64,000 nucleotides of DNA from Zeus faber (lineage: Eukaryota; Chordata; Actinopteri; Zeiformes; Zeidae): NCBI GenBank assembly GCA_960531495.1, contig OY482866.1, forward strand, positions 1,736,001 to 1,800,000. The letters are read 5' to 3'. The notes under the pieces are model-generated. The model worked only from the letters and a program-made list of their open reading frames with translations. It made no database searches and was not told the DNA's origin. Shown one piece after another: positions 47,754 to 57,899 of this stretch (position 1 is the first letter of the stretch; every line of letters starts with the position of its first letter). The translations under genes and the position numbers were made by a program.

Positions 47754-49403
47754 CTATGGGGAGAGGTCTCGCATGGACATTAATGCTAGGGGTAGGGCAT
47801 CTACCCACGTTAGTTTAGTCGTGTTTGTGATGTTCTGTAGAGACATACTGAGTTGCTGTTTTGTCTCTATCAGCACCTTGGCCATTTTTTCTTTCAACGT
47901 CTGGTTTGCACTTTCAACTAGGCCTTTTGACTGGGGGTGATAGACTGAACCAGATCTATGGGAGATACCTAATGCCTGTTCTACCTGGCTGAGTTTTTTA
48001 TCGCTGGTAAAATGAGATCCATTGTCCGAGCAGATAACTGTGGGGTAACCCCACCGAGGAATGCGTTTTTTCCATAACCATTTAATCACAGATACTGCAT
48101 CCTCTCTTTTGCAAGGGACTGCTTCTACCCATTTGGAGAATCGATCTACCATCACGAGTAGGTATCTGTACCCTTGTACTCTGTTGTCCCTGCCCATGCC
48201 GGTGTAATCTATGCATATTTCTCTGAAGGGGTAGGGGGGCACTGAGAATGTTCCCAAAGGTCTTTGGTAGACTGTCTTCTTATTTAGCTCGTGACAGACG
48301 ACGCATTCTGCAATATGGTTGGCCACCATTTCCTCCAGGTAGGGATGCCACCAGTCCTGTTTGAGCCTGTTGGTGGTTCTTTTGGGTCCTTCATGAGTCT
48401 GTCCATGTGCATCCTTGATGAGGTAGACCAGGAGTGCGGCTGGTGCTACTGGGCGCCCATCGTGGCTTCTCCATAGGCCGCTGGTGCATGTGGCTCCTTT
48501 CTTCTGCCACTGCGAGTGTTCGTTCCATTTCGCTTCTTTCTGCACTTCTTTCAGATGTTCCTCTGACAAATTGAGGGCGTTGTCTTCAGTAAATACAATC
48601 ATCATTGCTGCGCTTTCTTTTAGGTTCCCTCCTGCTTCTTTTGCTGCTGTGTCGGCTGCGTTTGAATTTCCTTTGGAGTGTCCTTTGCATTTGATGATCT
48701 GGATTTTTCGGGGGAGATGTATAGCTTCCAGGAGGGCGAGTATGAGGTCTTTGTGTTTTACCGGGGCTCCTGCTGACGTTTGGAGTCCTCTTTTCATCCA
48801 TATGGCTACATCCACGTGAGCTGCAGCGTGTGCGTATGCTGAGTCGGTGAATATGTTTGCATTTTTGTTTTTTGAGATTTTTAATGCTTTCACCGAGGCG
48901 TCGAGTTCTGCTTTTTGTGCTGATGCTGGTTGTTCTATCATCCCACTTCTTAGGGTGACGTGGTGTCCATTAATTTGTTGAATGGCTGCGTATGATGCTC
49001 TATTTCCCTCTTCTTCTTTGAAACAACAACCATCTATAAACAGGACAATTTCTGCATCGGGGTCAGATGTTCCATCCAAGTCTGTGCGGCCCTTTGCTTC
49101 CAGTTTCATGAGCTGTACGCAGTCATGGGTGCCATTTGCATACTGTAGTCCGCCGGCCAAGTTGTTTCCATCGGCTGTGTACAAGACATTGTCTCTTTCC
49201 AGGGTGACATGCAAGCGCATCTTGTGTTTTGGTGTGGTAAAGGTGAAATCCGTTTGATCGAGGTAGGATTTGACTCCATGAGTGGTATGCACGATGGTGG
49301 GGTGGTAGAAAGTAATGTGGTCGGTTCTCGTAGGGCGTGTGCGATGGCAGCCGTGTGTCGTCCACATCCGGAGAGTCCATGTTCCACTGTGTCGAGTTTG
49401 CAA
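47754..49403 (-). pseudogene. ERV pol: RNase H and integrase core
   Basis: The 549-codon open frame starts in the RT-RNase H connection, with a frame change from the upstream RT near 49,300. RNase H acidic positions are visible: D in LFIDG (about residue 124), E in AELDA (166), D in FTDSAY (187) and D in [10 protein letters not shown] (251). Integrase follows: zinc-binding H333, H337, C367 and C370 (HGQTHEG ... CVVC), then the catalytic triad D in CIDYTG (399), D in CSDNGS (460) and E in GLVESAN (497). It stops before the end of integrase because of a frameshift. The catalytic residues are retained, but the enzyme would be truncated. Confidence 0.9.
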
Positions 49404-50628
49404 CTGTGGTGAGCCAGGATCGCGCGCTCACCGTGTCGAGGCTGCCAGAGCACAGCTTGACAATTCCGTGCTTTTCAGTAACGTCCAAATGGAACGAGGA
49501 AGAGATGTCTGGGGTGCATAGGTGTTCGGCCTTCCCCATGAGTTGTTTCAATCTTATGAACGCTTCCTCCGCACTTGTGGTCCAGTTGAGTGGTGCCTTG
49601 ACGTTCCGATGGCCAGCTTCCGCAATGGGTTCGCGTGGGGGAACAGTGTGGTCCACATAATCAGCTATGTGGTGTCTGCTATAGCCAGTGAGTCCCAGGA
49701 ATGCTAGCATTTGCTGCACGGTGGTGGGTTTAGGGTACTGGAGCATTGCCTGTTGTCTTTCCGGGTTGATGTATCTCTTATCTCCCGTGATCCTTTTTCC
49801 CAGGAATACCACTTCTGTGCGGCAGACCTGTGCTTTTTCCTTCCTGATTTTGTAGCCACATTTTGCGATGCGCCGTAGCAGGGATTTGGTGGCCGTGAGG
49901 CAATTTTCTACTGTGGTGATGTCCATGAGGATGTCGTCGACATACTGGATGAGTAGGAGTTCCTTGAGATCTGCCTTCAGGCAGGCGTTGAATATGGTTG
50001 GCGTGCATGTGAATCCTCGTAGCATTCTTGTGTAGGTCTAAGAGCATTTTTTAAATGTGAATGCAAACATATCTTGACTTTCTTTGGCCAAGGGGAGGCA
50101 AAAAAATGCGTTGGCCAGGTCGATGACGGTGAAAAATTGATGACTCGGGGAGCCTGCATGCAGGGCGACATGGGGGTTGGGCACTTTTTCAGTAATGGGT
50201 TGGACCACCTGGTTGATACGTTGCAGATCGTGGACCAGGCGCCATGAGTGTCCTCCAGCCTTGGGTACTGGTAGAATTTGTGTGTTCCACGGTGAATCCG
50301 CTGGTCGTAGAACTCCTGCTTGTAAGAGGCCTTCAATGGTGGAGGCTATTCGAGCAGCTGCCTCGGGCTTGACCTTGTACTGACCTTGCCAAATGGGCAC
50401 AGCGTGGGCTTTCACTTTGATGTGTATATTGTGGTGTGGTGTGCAGCCAACGTGATAGGGGCCGGTGGTCCAGAGGGTTGGCGGTAGTTGGGCGAACATT
50501 TCTGCTGCCAGGGGGTGTTCTTCGATGCTTCCTTGATAAGTTCTTTCCAGGACATTTCTTTCATATATGCCTTGTTCGTAGCTGTTGTGTCCTATTCTCC
50601 AAACCGATTTGTCTGGCGTGTGTTGCAA
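49123..50628 (-). pseudogene. ERV reverse transcriptase
   Basis: Reading from 50,628 leftwards, the fingers/palm region shows LLQAGVLRPADSPWNTQILP, WRLVHDLQRINQ and FFTVIDLANAFF (first catalytic Asp). An in-frame TAG at 50,038-50,040 interrupts between the palm helix and a block normally containing the PQG-like turn. The same frame then resumes with SPTIFN-like (TPTIFNACL) and QYVDDILM, the catalytic pair. The thumb and connection follow until the frame is lost around 49,300. YVDD is the usual form in gamma-like retroviruses. One stop codon plus a frameshift disable it. Confidence 0.9.
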
Positions 50629-51390
50629 CAGGGGGTTCGTTGTGGGGACCCAGGTGGGTTGGCGAGGGCTCTTTTGACCATGGGGCCCAATTGTTTGGCT
50701 GCATGGTTGGCTTCTACGGCTAGGGTCACATGTGGAACTGCGGTGTCGTGAAGTAGATACCAGGATTGTTGGTCTGGTGTCAGGCGGACCGCTGCTGCAA
50801 CTCCTTCGTGGCCCAGATAGAAGTCTGTTGTCTGGAGTCGTTCTTGTCGTCCCTCCTTTTTCGCTTCCCAGCCTTCGTCATAGATGTCATCACGGTGGCG
50901 TGTGAAACAGAGAGTGCAGTGTACGGGTCCAGCATCGACTTTTTCCAGAGTTGGTAGGTTTACAAAATGCCACCAGCCGGTGAGTGTGGGGTCGGGGGTG
51001 GTATCAGGAGTTCCACCTAAGACGAGTATACGTTCGAGGGGTATTAGCTCTTCTTTTGGCTCAGAGAAAATAACTTCCAGACCGTGGAGGTTACATATCA
51101 CAGATGCCCCTGTTCTTCGGAGATGGTCCCTTCCCATTAGGTTGGTGGGGCAGCTTGGTGAGTAGAGGTATTGGTGTCTGACTTTGTGAGGACCTATCTT
51201 GGTAGGGAGGGGTGCGGTGAAGGGTTGGACTTGTGTCGTCCCAGAGAATCCAACAGTCCGTAATTTCCGAGTGGATAGTTGTATGTAGTACGTAGTATGT
51301 TGCCGGCCAGGTTCTTCAAGCAAGACACACGTGACAGTGACAGTGACAGTAATTCCTTGGATTGACAGTGATTCCTTGGATTGTACATGG
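50592..51390 (-). pseudogene. ERV protease and pro-pol linker
   Basis: Blocks VGFSGTTQVQPFTAPLP and SPSCPTNLMGRDHLRRTGA are the flap-to-helix and C-terminal parts of a retroviral aspartic protease. About 180 residues of linker precede RT. The active-site D(S/T)GA is not visible where expected. That spot instead has a repeat-like stretch at 51,331-51,381 (GTGACA copies plus a 19-bp duplication), so the catalytic segment may be lost. The frame changes again near 50,600 before RT. Confidence 0.75.
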
Positions 51391-51450
51391 CACTACTGGT
51401 TCGGCATTTATTTTTGTCTGTACCACCACTTCCATGTCCCCTGGGCGCCT

Positions 51451-53889
51451 CTATGCTCCATGCCATGGCGGGGTGTCCATGCGGGGTCCTCCCTTTCCTC
51501 TCGAGGAAGCTCCTCTTCCTCTCTGAGGGTGGCGGTAGGATCCTCTATATAATTGCTGGGGTTGTTGGTTCTGGGGGCATTCCCTTGCCCAGTGGTCACT
51601 TTGGCCACAGATGAAACATCCTGTAGTTTTCTCGGGTCCTCCCCATCCTCTAGAGGATTGGAATTGTCCTCTCCCTCTCAGTTGCTGCCATTGGGGGGGG
51701 CCTTGGGGGTATGAGGGTGCGGGGGCCCCTGGATACTGCCGCTGGGGATATTCATAGGGAGTCCAGGCCTGCTGCCATTGGGGTAGGTGCTGGGCTGGTG
51801 GGTAGGCGGGGGTTACAGTTAGGGGCTGTGGTCCTGTCCATTGTAGTGGCGCGGTTTGGGGCGGGGCCTGTGCTTCAGGGGTGGTGACTACTGCTTGCAC
51901 AGTTGCTTTCTTCTTTTTGTCCGTATTGACTTCATCTTCCAGTTTTTTTACCTGCATTTTTAGTAGTCTGGTTTGTATGGAATCTTTCTCCAGGAATTCG
52001 TCTTCTTGCTTTTTGATGTGTCTTTCCAGGTGATGGATGAGATGGCTCTCCCACTGTCTCTCGGTCATGTCTGACAGTCAAACTGTGTCTGCGAGCTACA
52101 GCCTGACATCTCCTGGGAGGCCATTTTGGCATTTGGCATCTGCATGTACATGGGGAGACCCACTAGGCAGGGGTCATGACGTTCTACAGTGCTATCACTC
52201 CAGAGCTCCTTTGCTCATGTGAGATAGGCGTGTGGTTCTTCCCCATTTTTAAATCTCAGGCCTGCCAGGGCCACTGTGTTGCGTCTGGTCGGCCAGGTTT
52301 CTCTCATGGCTGTCCATATGTCATTCCGCATGTGGTCGAATGGGTGCTCGTGTGCCATGGTGAGGGTTCTAACTTCTCTTTCCAGGGAGGTCAGGGTGAT
52401 GTTTCCTGCTGTGGCGCGGAGAATGGCTCGCACATCTCTTAGGGCTAGTGTGTCAGCCGCTGTGTGGTTTTCGAAGATTCGGATCCATGCTGCAGCTCCT
52501 TTGTCCAACGCTGATAGGTTGCCTTTGAGGGCCTGCATGTCGCGGTGGTACCAGGGAACAAATGCTTCTCTTTTGGCGGACTGCTTTTGTTCCTCCTCTC
52601 GTTGTCTAATTTTCGAGCGGGTAACTATCCCTATTGCTGACGATCTTCTGGCCTGGCTTTTGGATGATGCTATAAGGGTTCCTTTTCTTCTGTTGTCGTT
52701 TGTGTACTCTCCCCGGGAGCTGCCACTGTTTTTGAATGACCACTTTTTTGTCTTAGTCTCGTGGTCTGACATGGGTTCTTCTTCCCAGGAGCGGAGGGGG
52801 GTGGGGTGTCTTTGTTTTGTTTTCTTAAAGGTGTATTTGGGGACTACAGGGGTAGGTGAAGGTGTGGGCTGGCTTCGGGTCTTTTGTTTTTCTTTGGGTT
52901 GTTGTTTGGCTGTAGCGTCTGCAGGAGGTGCTATGAGATGAACATGGGTTGTCTTGGCATCCTCTGGTAGTGGGCCACATTGTCCAGTCAGTGTGACAGT
53001 TGCGTGGCTAACCCTTGTGGTACATTTCTTTTTCCTTTCTTGATGTCTTTTTGTGGTTTGTAGGACTGGCAAGTGCATTCGTCGTCCTCTGTATTAGAGG
53101 AGAGAAACTCTTTGTGTCTGTTTGATCGTTAGGGGGCGATGTCTGATCATTGTCCTTGTTCTCACTGTCAGATGGCTTTGGGGAGGGCTGTACTCGGAAA
53201 TGGATTTGGATCGGGCCTTCCATTACTAATACGGGTGCTTGTATTTCTGGCAGGGGTGGGGTTGCTATTTTCTGGTTGCTCAGCACAGGGGGCGCTGTTG
53301 CTTCAGGTGTGTGCTCGGTCTTAGGGTTGTACGGAGAGGGGGGGTGCCGATGTGTTTCTTCATCGGCCAGCAGGGAGGGGTAGAGGGATGGGGTGGTGTG
53401 TGGTTGGAGTGGGGTGTGACCTTGGGGGATGGGTTCGGGGAGGGGTGGTAACTTGTCTTCTTGTGGGGGGTAGGGTTCCTTCTGGGCTTCTACCACTGCC
53501 TTGGTTGCGGCATTTCTGATTTTATTGCGACGTTCGACAATCATTTCCGCTCGAATCCATGCCGTCATTATGTGCTGAACCAGCGCCCATTGTGCACGCT
53601 GCTTGTTTAACTTGCGCTTTCAAGCCCCCATTAATCCAGGGTTGTTTTTTGCATCCACTCCTGCTTCAGCCAGCAGTCTTTTTTCTTCCTCTATCACCTT
53701 GGTGCGGTTTTCTGCTGTCGGGGTAGTGTCTTTCGACCACCACCCTGCTTTGATCCATTTTTGTTCATATTTATGGAATTTCCAAGTTTCTCAAGCATGG
53801 AACTTTGGCTCTGTTCTGTTCTTGAGCTCAGCTACAGCTTCAATACGAATCTCACTGGTGCCGGGTCTGGGGGATGGGGTCTTTTCCAT
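51451..53889 (-). pseudogene. ERV gag
   Basis: A likely start codon is at 53,889-53,887 (MEKTPSPRPG...). Two in-frame TGA codons follow within the first 100 codons (near 53,793 and 53,621), both consistent with CGA-to-TGA changes. The frame then runs through a matrix-like part and a Pro-rich linker (53,008-53,568). After a frame change there is a basic linker and a capsid-like region (52,215-53,078: LVRTL-like, FDHMRNDIW). After another change there is a coiled, charged stretch and a Pro/Gln-rich nucleocapsid with one zinc knuckle, CFICGQSDHWAREC. One knuckle fits gamma-like retroviruses. Confidence 0.85.
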
Positions 53890-54089
53890 TATGTTTTTGA
53901 ATGGCAGGAGAACAAAAGACATGGGGAGAAGTGGGAGGGGGAAACCTCAAATGTTCGGATCTCAATGTGTTTCTGGTGCAGCTACGCCACTAGTGGTCTT
54001 TTAGGTTATAACAGGTCAACTTTTTTTTTTATTTGTATTTTTCTTTTATATATTGCCCTTTTATCTAGGGCAATTTGAGGAGGTTGTTC

Positions 54090-54250
54090 ATACACATACA
54101 CACACAAAACCTCTATCACACATGCACAGACTCTATCAAACACACACTCTCTTAAACACAAAGACTGTCTCAAACACACACACGCCCGCGGTCTCTCTCA
54201 CATTCACACACACGCATGGTACCTCTCTTTCCACACACACAAGGTACCTC
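54090..54250. repeat. CACA-rich imperfect microsatellite
   Basis: Interrupted runs of CA and ACAC across about 160 bases within the ERV leader. Confidence 0.8.
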
Positions 54251-54310
54251 GTTGCGCACACTCTCACTCACACAGCCGGCAATACAATTTTACGCTAAGT
54301 CACGTGAATT

Positions 54311-54629
54311 GGGCCTTTAACCCTTTAATATTTGGTTTCTCTAAGAACCGGGCCTTTAACCCCTAAATGCTTGGCTTCCTTTTTACTTTAAAAATGATTC
54401 CGGGCCTTTCACCCTTAAATGAAATTACCGACTATCGACTACCCTTCTGAAGGCTGAGTTTAACATTTTTCATCGCCAGACATCACTTAGTTAAGGCATT
54501 TCGGAGGTCTTTTCAACAACCGGGCCTAAACGGGATTCGGAATTACTTCACGAGTTAAACATTGTTCATCACCAAAACGTCGCTCAGTTTAGGCATACTG
54601 GATGTATTCTCTACACACGGGCCCAAACG
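54311..54629. repeat. Five GGGCCTTTAACCC-like motifs in the ERV leader
   Basis: Plus-strand copies at 54,311 (GGGCCTTTAACCC), 54,350 (GGGCCTTTAACCCC), 54,402 (GGGCCTTTCACCC), 54,522 (GGGCCTAAACGGG) and 54,619 (GGGCCCAAACG). Spacing is 39, 52, 120 and 97 bases. On the ERV sense strand these read GGGTTAAAGGCCC. Confidence 0.8.
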
Positions 54630-54652
54630 TTCCGTGGAATTACTACGCAATT
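54458..54652. repeat. About 97-bp tandem duplication in the ERV leader
   Basis: Copy 1 (54,458-54,553) and copy 2 (54,554-54,652) share ordered blocks: GTTTAACATT/GTTAAACATT, TTCATCGCCA/TTCATCACCA, GTTAAGGCAT/GTTTAGGCAT, CGGGCC, and GGAATTACT. Each carries one GGGCC motif. Divergence is substantial, so the duplication is old. Confidence 0.75.
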
Positions 54653-54966
54653 TAAACACACAGCCGCTTCGAAGGGGGGTTTCCTAACCCGTTCCCTTAA
54701 CTTACCTTACTACCGTTCTCATCAAACAATCCAATTTCTCCTCTCCACAATATTTAACAATTATTATTCATGCTTCATTCAACAATACATCCCCAAAACC
54801 ACAAAGTTGTTCGTCCAGCCTTAAACAGTACAACACTTCCACCTAAAATATTCCTATCTAATCTATGCAGACTTCATGAAATGGCTCTGCTCACCTTTTA
54901 GCGGGTACCCATGGAAGTATCGCAACCGTTCAGGCTTTCGGAACTCCTCTGCAGTCTTGTAATGGG

Positions 54967-54984
54967 ATCACGTCGGGGTCACCA
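54967..54984 (-). promoter_or_regulatory. Retroviral primer-binding site for tRNA-Trp
   Basis: The minus strand reads TGGTGACCCCGACGTGAT, an 18-base perfect complement to the 3' end of vertebrate tRNA-Trp including CCA. This is the site where the tRNA primes minus-strand DNA synthesis. It sits three bases from the 3' end of the LTR, as expected. Confidence 0.9.
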
Positions 54985-54987
54985 ATT

Positions 54988-55329
54988 TGTCGTGTTCAAA
55001 ATTTCCAAATCCGGAATGATGGGATGAAACTGGAACTTTGAGCTACGGAGAGTTTATAGGACGGTTTGAGAATCTACCAAAAAATAAAAAACGTTTTACG
55101 TCGACGTGGTTAGTCCTAAGCTGCGTGTCTCATCTAGCATACATTTCACCCAGGAGTCTGCAGAAACTTTGTTTCCTCGTCACTTTGTTACAAACGACAG
55201 ACCCCCCTTTGCGAGGCGGTCCCGCCTTTGTTATTTCCCATCTCCCGAGTATCTAGTTTCAGACTCCCCGCTGTGTGTGCGCCAGATTAACCGTTTCAGT
55301 GCCGGTTTCTAACTGGTTGCGTAGTTACA
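54988..55329 (-). mobile_element. ERV 5' LTR
   Basis: The 3' boundary is set by the adjacent primer-binding site: sense strand ...ACACGACA, then AAT, then the PBS. The most plausible 5' end is TGTAACTACG at 55,329, giving TGT...ACA termini and 342 bp. A sense-strand TATAAA lies at 55,058-55,053, only about 65 bases from the 3' boundary. It could be a TATA box with a very short R-U5, or a variant poly(A) signal. The 5' boundary is provisional because no second LTR was found to compare. Confidence 0.65.
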
Positions 55330-55584
55330 CCCAGTGTCTTTAGACATGTTTTAATTTTGGCTCTGACTGATCAATAAAACTGTATTTCATAATTACCCAC
55401 TATATGAATGATAGTAATGTACATGAATAAATTTATGTAATGTATACTGTAGTATACACACATATAGTTTTGCTATCGAGGATTAGTTCAATCTGTAATG
55501 TTATAGTTATAGTAGTATAGTTATATGTAGTACGTAATAGTTATAGTATATGTATATATATATAATTTTTTTTTTTTCTCACAA
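55330..55584. other. AT-rich DNA between the LTR and dispersed repeat
   Basis: AT-rich, with TATAGTTATAGTA-like imperfect repeats and a TATATATATA run before a poly-T. No gene. Confidence 0.5.
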
Positions 55585-56240
55585 AACCCAACAGGAAGTC
55601 GGCCATTTTTAACTTTCCTGACTTTTTAGTCATATTTATGTTTTGTACTTTAGCGAAACTCCTCCTTGGCGATTTATCGGATCGGCTTCAAACTTGACGA
55701 GTGTCTACAAGACACCTTCACAGCTTAACATTATCAAAATATATATTTTTTTTGGCACACGGTGTGGGCGTGGCAACACGTTAAATTTCATGTTCCAAAA
55801 GATACTTGGAAATTCACGAAACTTTGTGCACTCGTCAGTCCCAGTGTGGCAATTGATATTCTATGGGTTCTGTGCTTGGGCATGGCAAAATGACCGGACA
55901 CGCCCTGTTGAAAATTTCAAAACATCAAACCTATTCACTTTTTAACATGAAATTGGGTATATTAATGTAACATCACTAGACTCAAAAAAAATTATATTGC
56001 CGCCATGACCGACACCCAACCAACAGGAAGGTGGCCATATTGGATTTAATGTGCGCAAACTCCTAGGGGATTCATCAGATCGACTTCAAAGTTCGCGAGT
56101 GTCTACAAGACACTTTGGGGATTAAATTTATTAAAACATTGGGTTTTCGTCACACAATGTGGGCATGGCACTGTGTTGAATTGAAGTGTTAACCTGACTT
56201 TTGGGGCCTTAAGAAACTCGAAAAATCACAAAACTTTACA
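55585..56240 (+). repeat. Dispersed repeat, copy right of the ERV
   Basis: Plus-orientation copy of the repeat at 45,380-45,790, with the same order of landmarks (CCAACAGGAAGTCGGCCATT, GAGTGTCTACAAGACACCTT, GGTGTGGGCGTGGCAACACG, CAGTCCCAGTGTGGCA). A second, more diverged unit begins at about 56,003. Confidence 0.7.
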
Positions 56241-56269
56241 CACTCAAGATCAAACCTATTCACTTTTTT

Positions 56270-56570
56270 AGTATCTCCTCCGAGATCTGCATAGAATTCC
56301 GGCAGGTTTTCCTCTTGTCTTTCTCCTCCGTCGGCGTATTGGTAAACACAGTGGCGGCAGGACAAAGAGATCTTAGTACGTACTCCGGTAAGTTGCGAAA
56401 AAGTCCGTATGAGGTGTCGAACAGACGTCCAGGAGTGCTTGTCGTTCATATTGTAATAGCGACAGTGCACTGCATGCAAAAATAAGAACAATACAAATAG
56501 TAATAAACACAAAACTAAGAGTTGAATGCAGAGCCGGTGTGTCCATACTACGGCGCACCCGGAAGTTAGT
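56270..56570 (-). pseudogene. Possible LINE ORF remnant
   Basis: The minus strand encodes a hydrophobic stretch (FVFITICIVLIFACSALSLL), then LQYERQALLDV, a stop, and RRRRRKTRGKPAG in the same frame. A YERQ-LLD block followed by an Arg/Lys-rich run is something I associate with N-terminal parts of teleost LINE-encoded proteins. There is no endonuclease or RT beyond it. The assignment is tentative. Confidence 0.35.
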
Positions 56571-57438
56571 CCGGGTTAACTCATAAGTTAGCTAGCTTCC
56601 TCTGCTGAACCAATATTTTACTAAAATGACTTTTACAACTCTCTTTGCTCCAACTTCCATCCTTAACAAAGAATCCCAAATGCATCATTTGCTAACTTTC
56701 CCACTTTCATTGTCTTTCACATCAACTTCCATAATCATTTCAGCCTGTCAACTAACTTTACAGCTCTCTCGCCTTGTTATATTTTTTTCAAATAAATTTA
56801 AAGCCTTACAGTATCCTTTCCAGAAATCCTACCAGATATTTAGATTATAACGCTACTTTTAAACCAAGGACTCATGTGGGAAACTAGTTTGACATGTTGT
56901 GTACAACACACATACTATGCTTACTGTATCTCACATTTATACATTTGCTTGTTTTTAATCGCGATTTTCATCAGCCATGTAGCTAAACATACCCCGAGAC
57001 ACTGATAAAATGTCTCCGAACTCATCTCATCCATACGTGCTCCAGAGTGATCCATCGGCCAGGCGGTCACACGCCTCAAACACCATTTCAATCACCCAAG
57101 GATTCATTCATTCAACGCTTTTGCTAGGATGGGTCAAGAATAATCTATAATAATCATGTATTAAATAATGTCGATTTTATTATTGGATAACATAAAGCAA
57201 ATAAACAGACAAAAACCACGATTCTCTTGATCAATGCAAAATTGGCTACTTCATAAGTAAGGCATACATTTTTAATGTACAACACATCTCTGAGTACTTA
57301 AAAAAGCCCTCTATATAATACATTTCTCTTTATTCTTCTTCATAATATTGTTCTTATACTGTAGCTAACCAATAATAAATGAAATACTTTTTACCATTAA
57401 TGCAACTTCTGGTGCTCCTTCGTTTTGCTGATGGCCTT
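56571..57438. other. Unassigned DNA
   Basis: AT-rich. No open frame or repeat I can name; it may include the lost end of the hAT remnant. Confidence 0.3.
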
Positions 57439-57663
57439 CTAGTCTGGATCATACGTTGTGAGGTTAAGCTTAATGCAGGCGTTGAGGCTTCCATCAGTTA
57501 AACTTAAGCGTAGGATGGTCTTAATGTTTCTCAGATGCGAGAAAGACTGCTCACATGCATTTGTAAAGCCAAACATGGTCAATACGGCATTACTCACACG
57601 CTGCATTGTGTGCTGTGTGACGGGACGCTCGTTCCAAGTTTTAAGAATCAGCTGGTCTTCAGT

Positions 57664-57710
57664 TTCAAGTTCAAGTTCAAGTTCAAGAGATTATTTGTCA
57701 CATACATATT
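57664..57710 (-). mobile_element. Second copy of the unnamed LINE 3' tail
   Basis: TTCAAG repeats (four copies, plus strand) followed by AGATTATTTGTCACATACAT, the same core as at 6,969-6,990. Minus orientation, extremely 5'-truncated, within the hAT remnant. Confidence 0.6.
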
Positions 57711-57861
57711 GAAGTTTTTTCGACTTCTGTCCACTTTTGTTCAGCTGATTGGTCCGACTCGAGGCAGGGAGTTTTCTTAATGTTTGTCTGTCTTACAGAG
57801 GGGATCGGCGCATGGGCTCGTAAGCAGTCCAGCAGTGGAACGCCATTCCTCCTGCTCCCAA

Positions 57862-57899
57862 GAGGATCATTATTATCCACAATTATTATAATGATCCTC
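57862..57899. repeat. Perfect 12-bp inverted repeat
   Basis: GAGGATCATTAT (57,862-57,873) and ATAATGATCCTC (57,888-57,899) are perfect reverse complements with a 14-base loop. No terminator or RNA role is implied. Confidence 0.8.

Larger units (their letters stand above)
53890..54966 (-). other. ERV leader (between PBS and gag)
   Basis: About 1.08 kb, long for a gamma-like leader. It contains CA-rich simple sequence, a five-fold GGGCC motif series and a roughly 97-bp tandem duplication (listed separately). It would be expected to hold the packaging signal and any splice donor; I did not identify a specific donor. Confidence 0.6.
46620..55329 (-). mobile_element. Endogenous retrovirus, class-I (gamma/epsilon)-like, disabled
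   Basis: From right to left: a 5' LTR (54,988-55,329), a tRNA-Trp primer-binding site (54,967-54,984), a roughly 1.1-kb leader, gag with one zinc knuckle, protease, reverse transcriptase with YVDD, RNase H, integrase with a GDWV...RWTGPW C-terminal domain, and a weak env-like stretch. A single CX2CX4HX4C knuckle, YVDD and this integrase end suggest gamma/epsilon-type affinity. Multiple stops and frameshifts occur in gag and pol. No 3' LTR or polypurine tract was recognised, so the left end is provisional. It is an old, inactive copy. Confidence 0.85.

Noticed and set aside
48484..48819. Plus-strand open frame over the RNase H region
   Set aside because: Antisense of a clear RNase H domain; no independent signature.
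52276..52941. A 221-codon plus-strand open frame across the ERV
   Set aside because: It is the antisense shadow of gag; the minus strand carries the recognisable capsid and knuckle sequence.
54053..54298. His/Thr-rich open frame
   Set aside because: Translation of CA-rich simple sequence in the ERV leader.
55643..55945. A 100-codon frame also seen (inverted) at 45,502-45,723
   Set aside because: The shared frame follows from the dispersed repeat being duplicated. Differences between copies are not concentrated at third positions, and no domain is recognisable.
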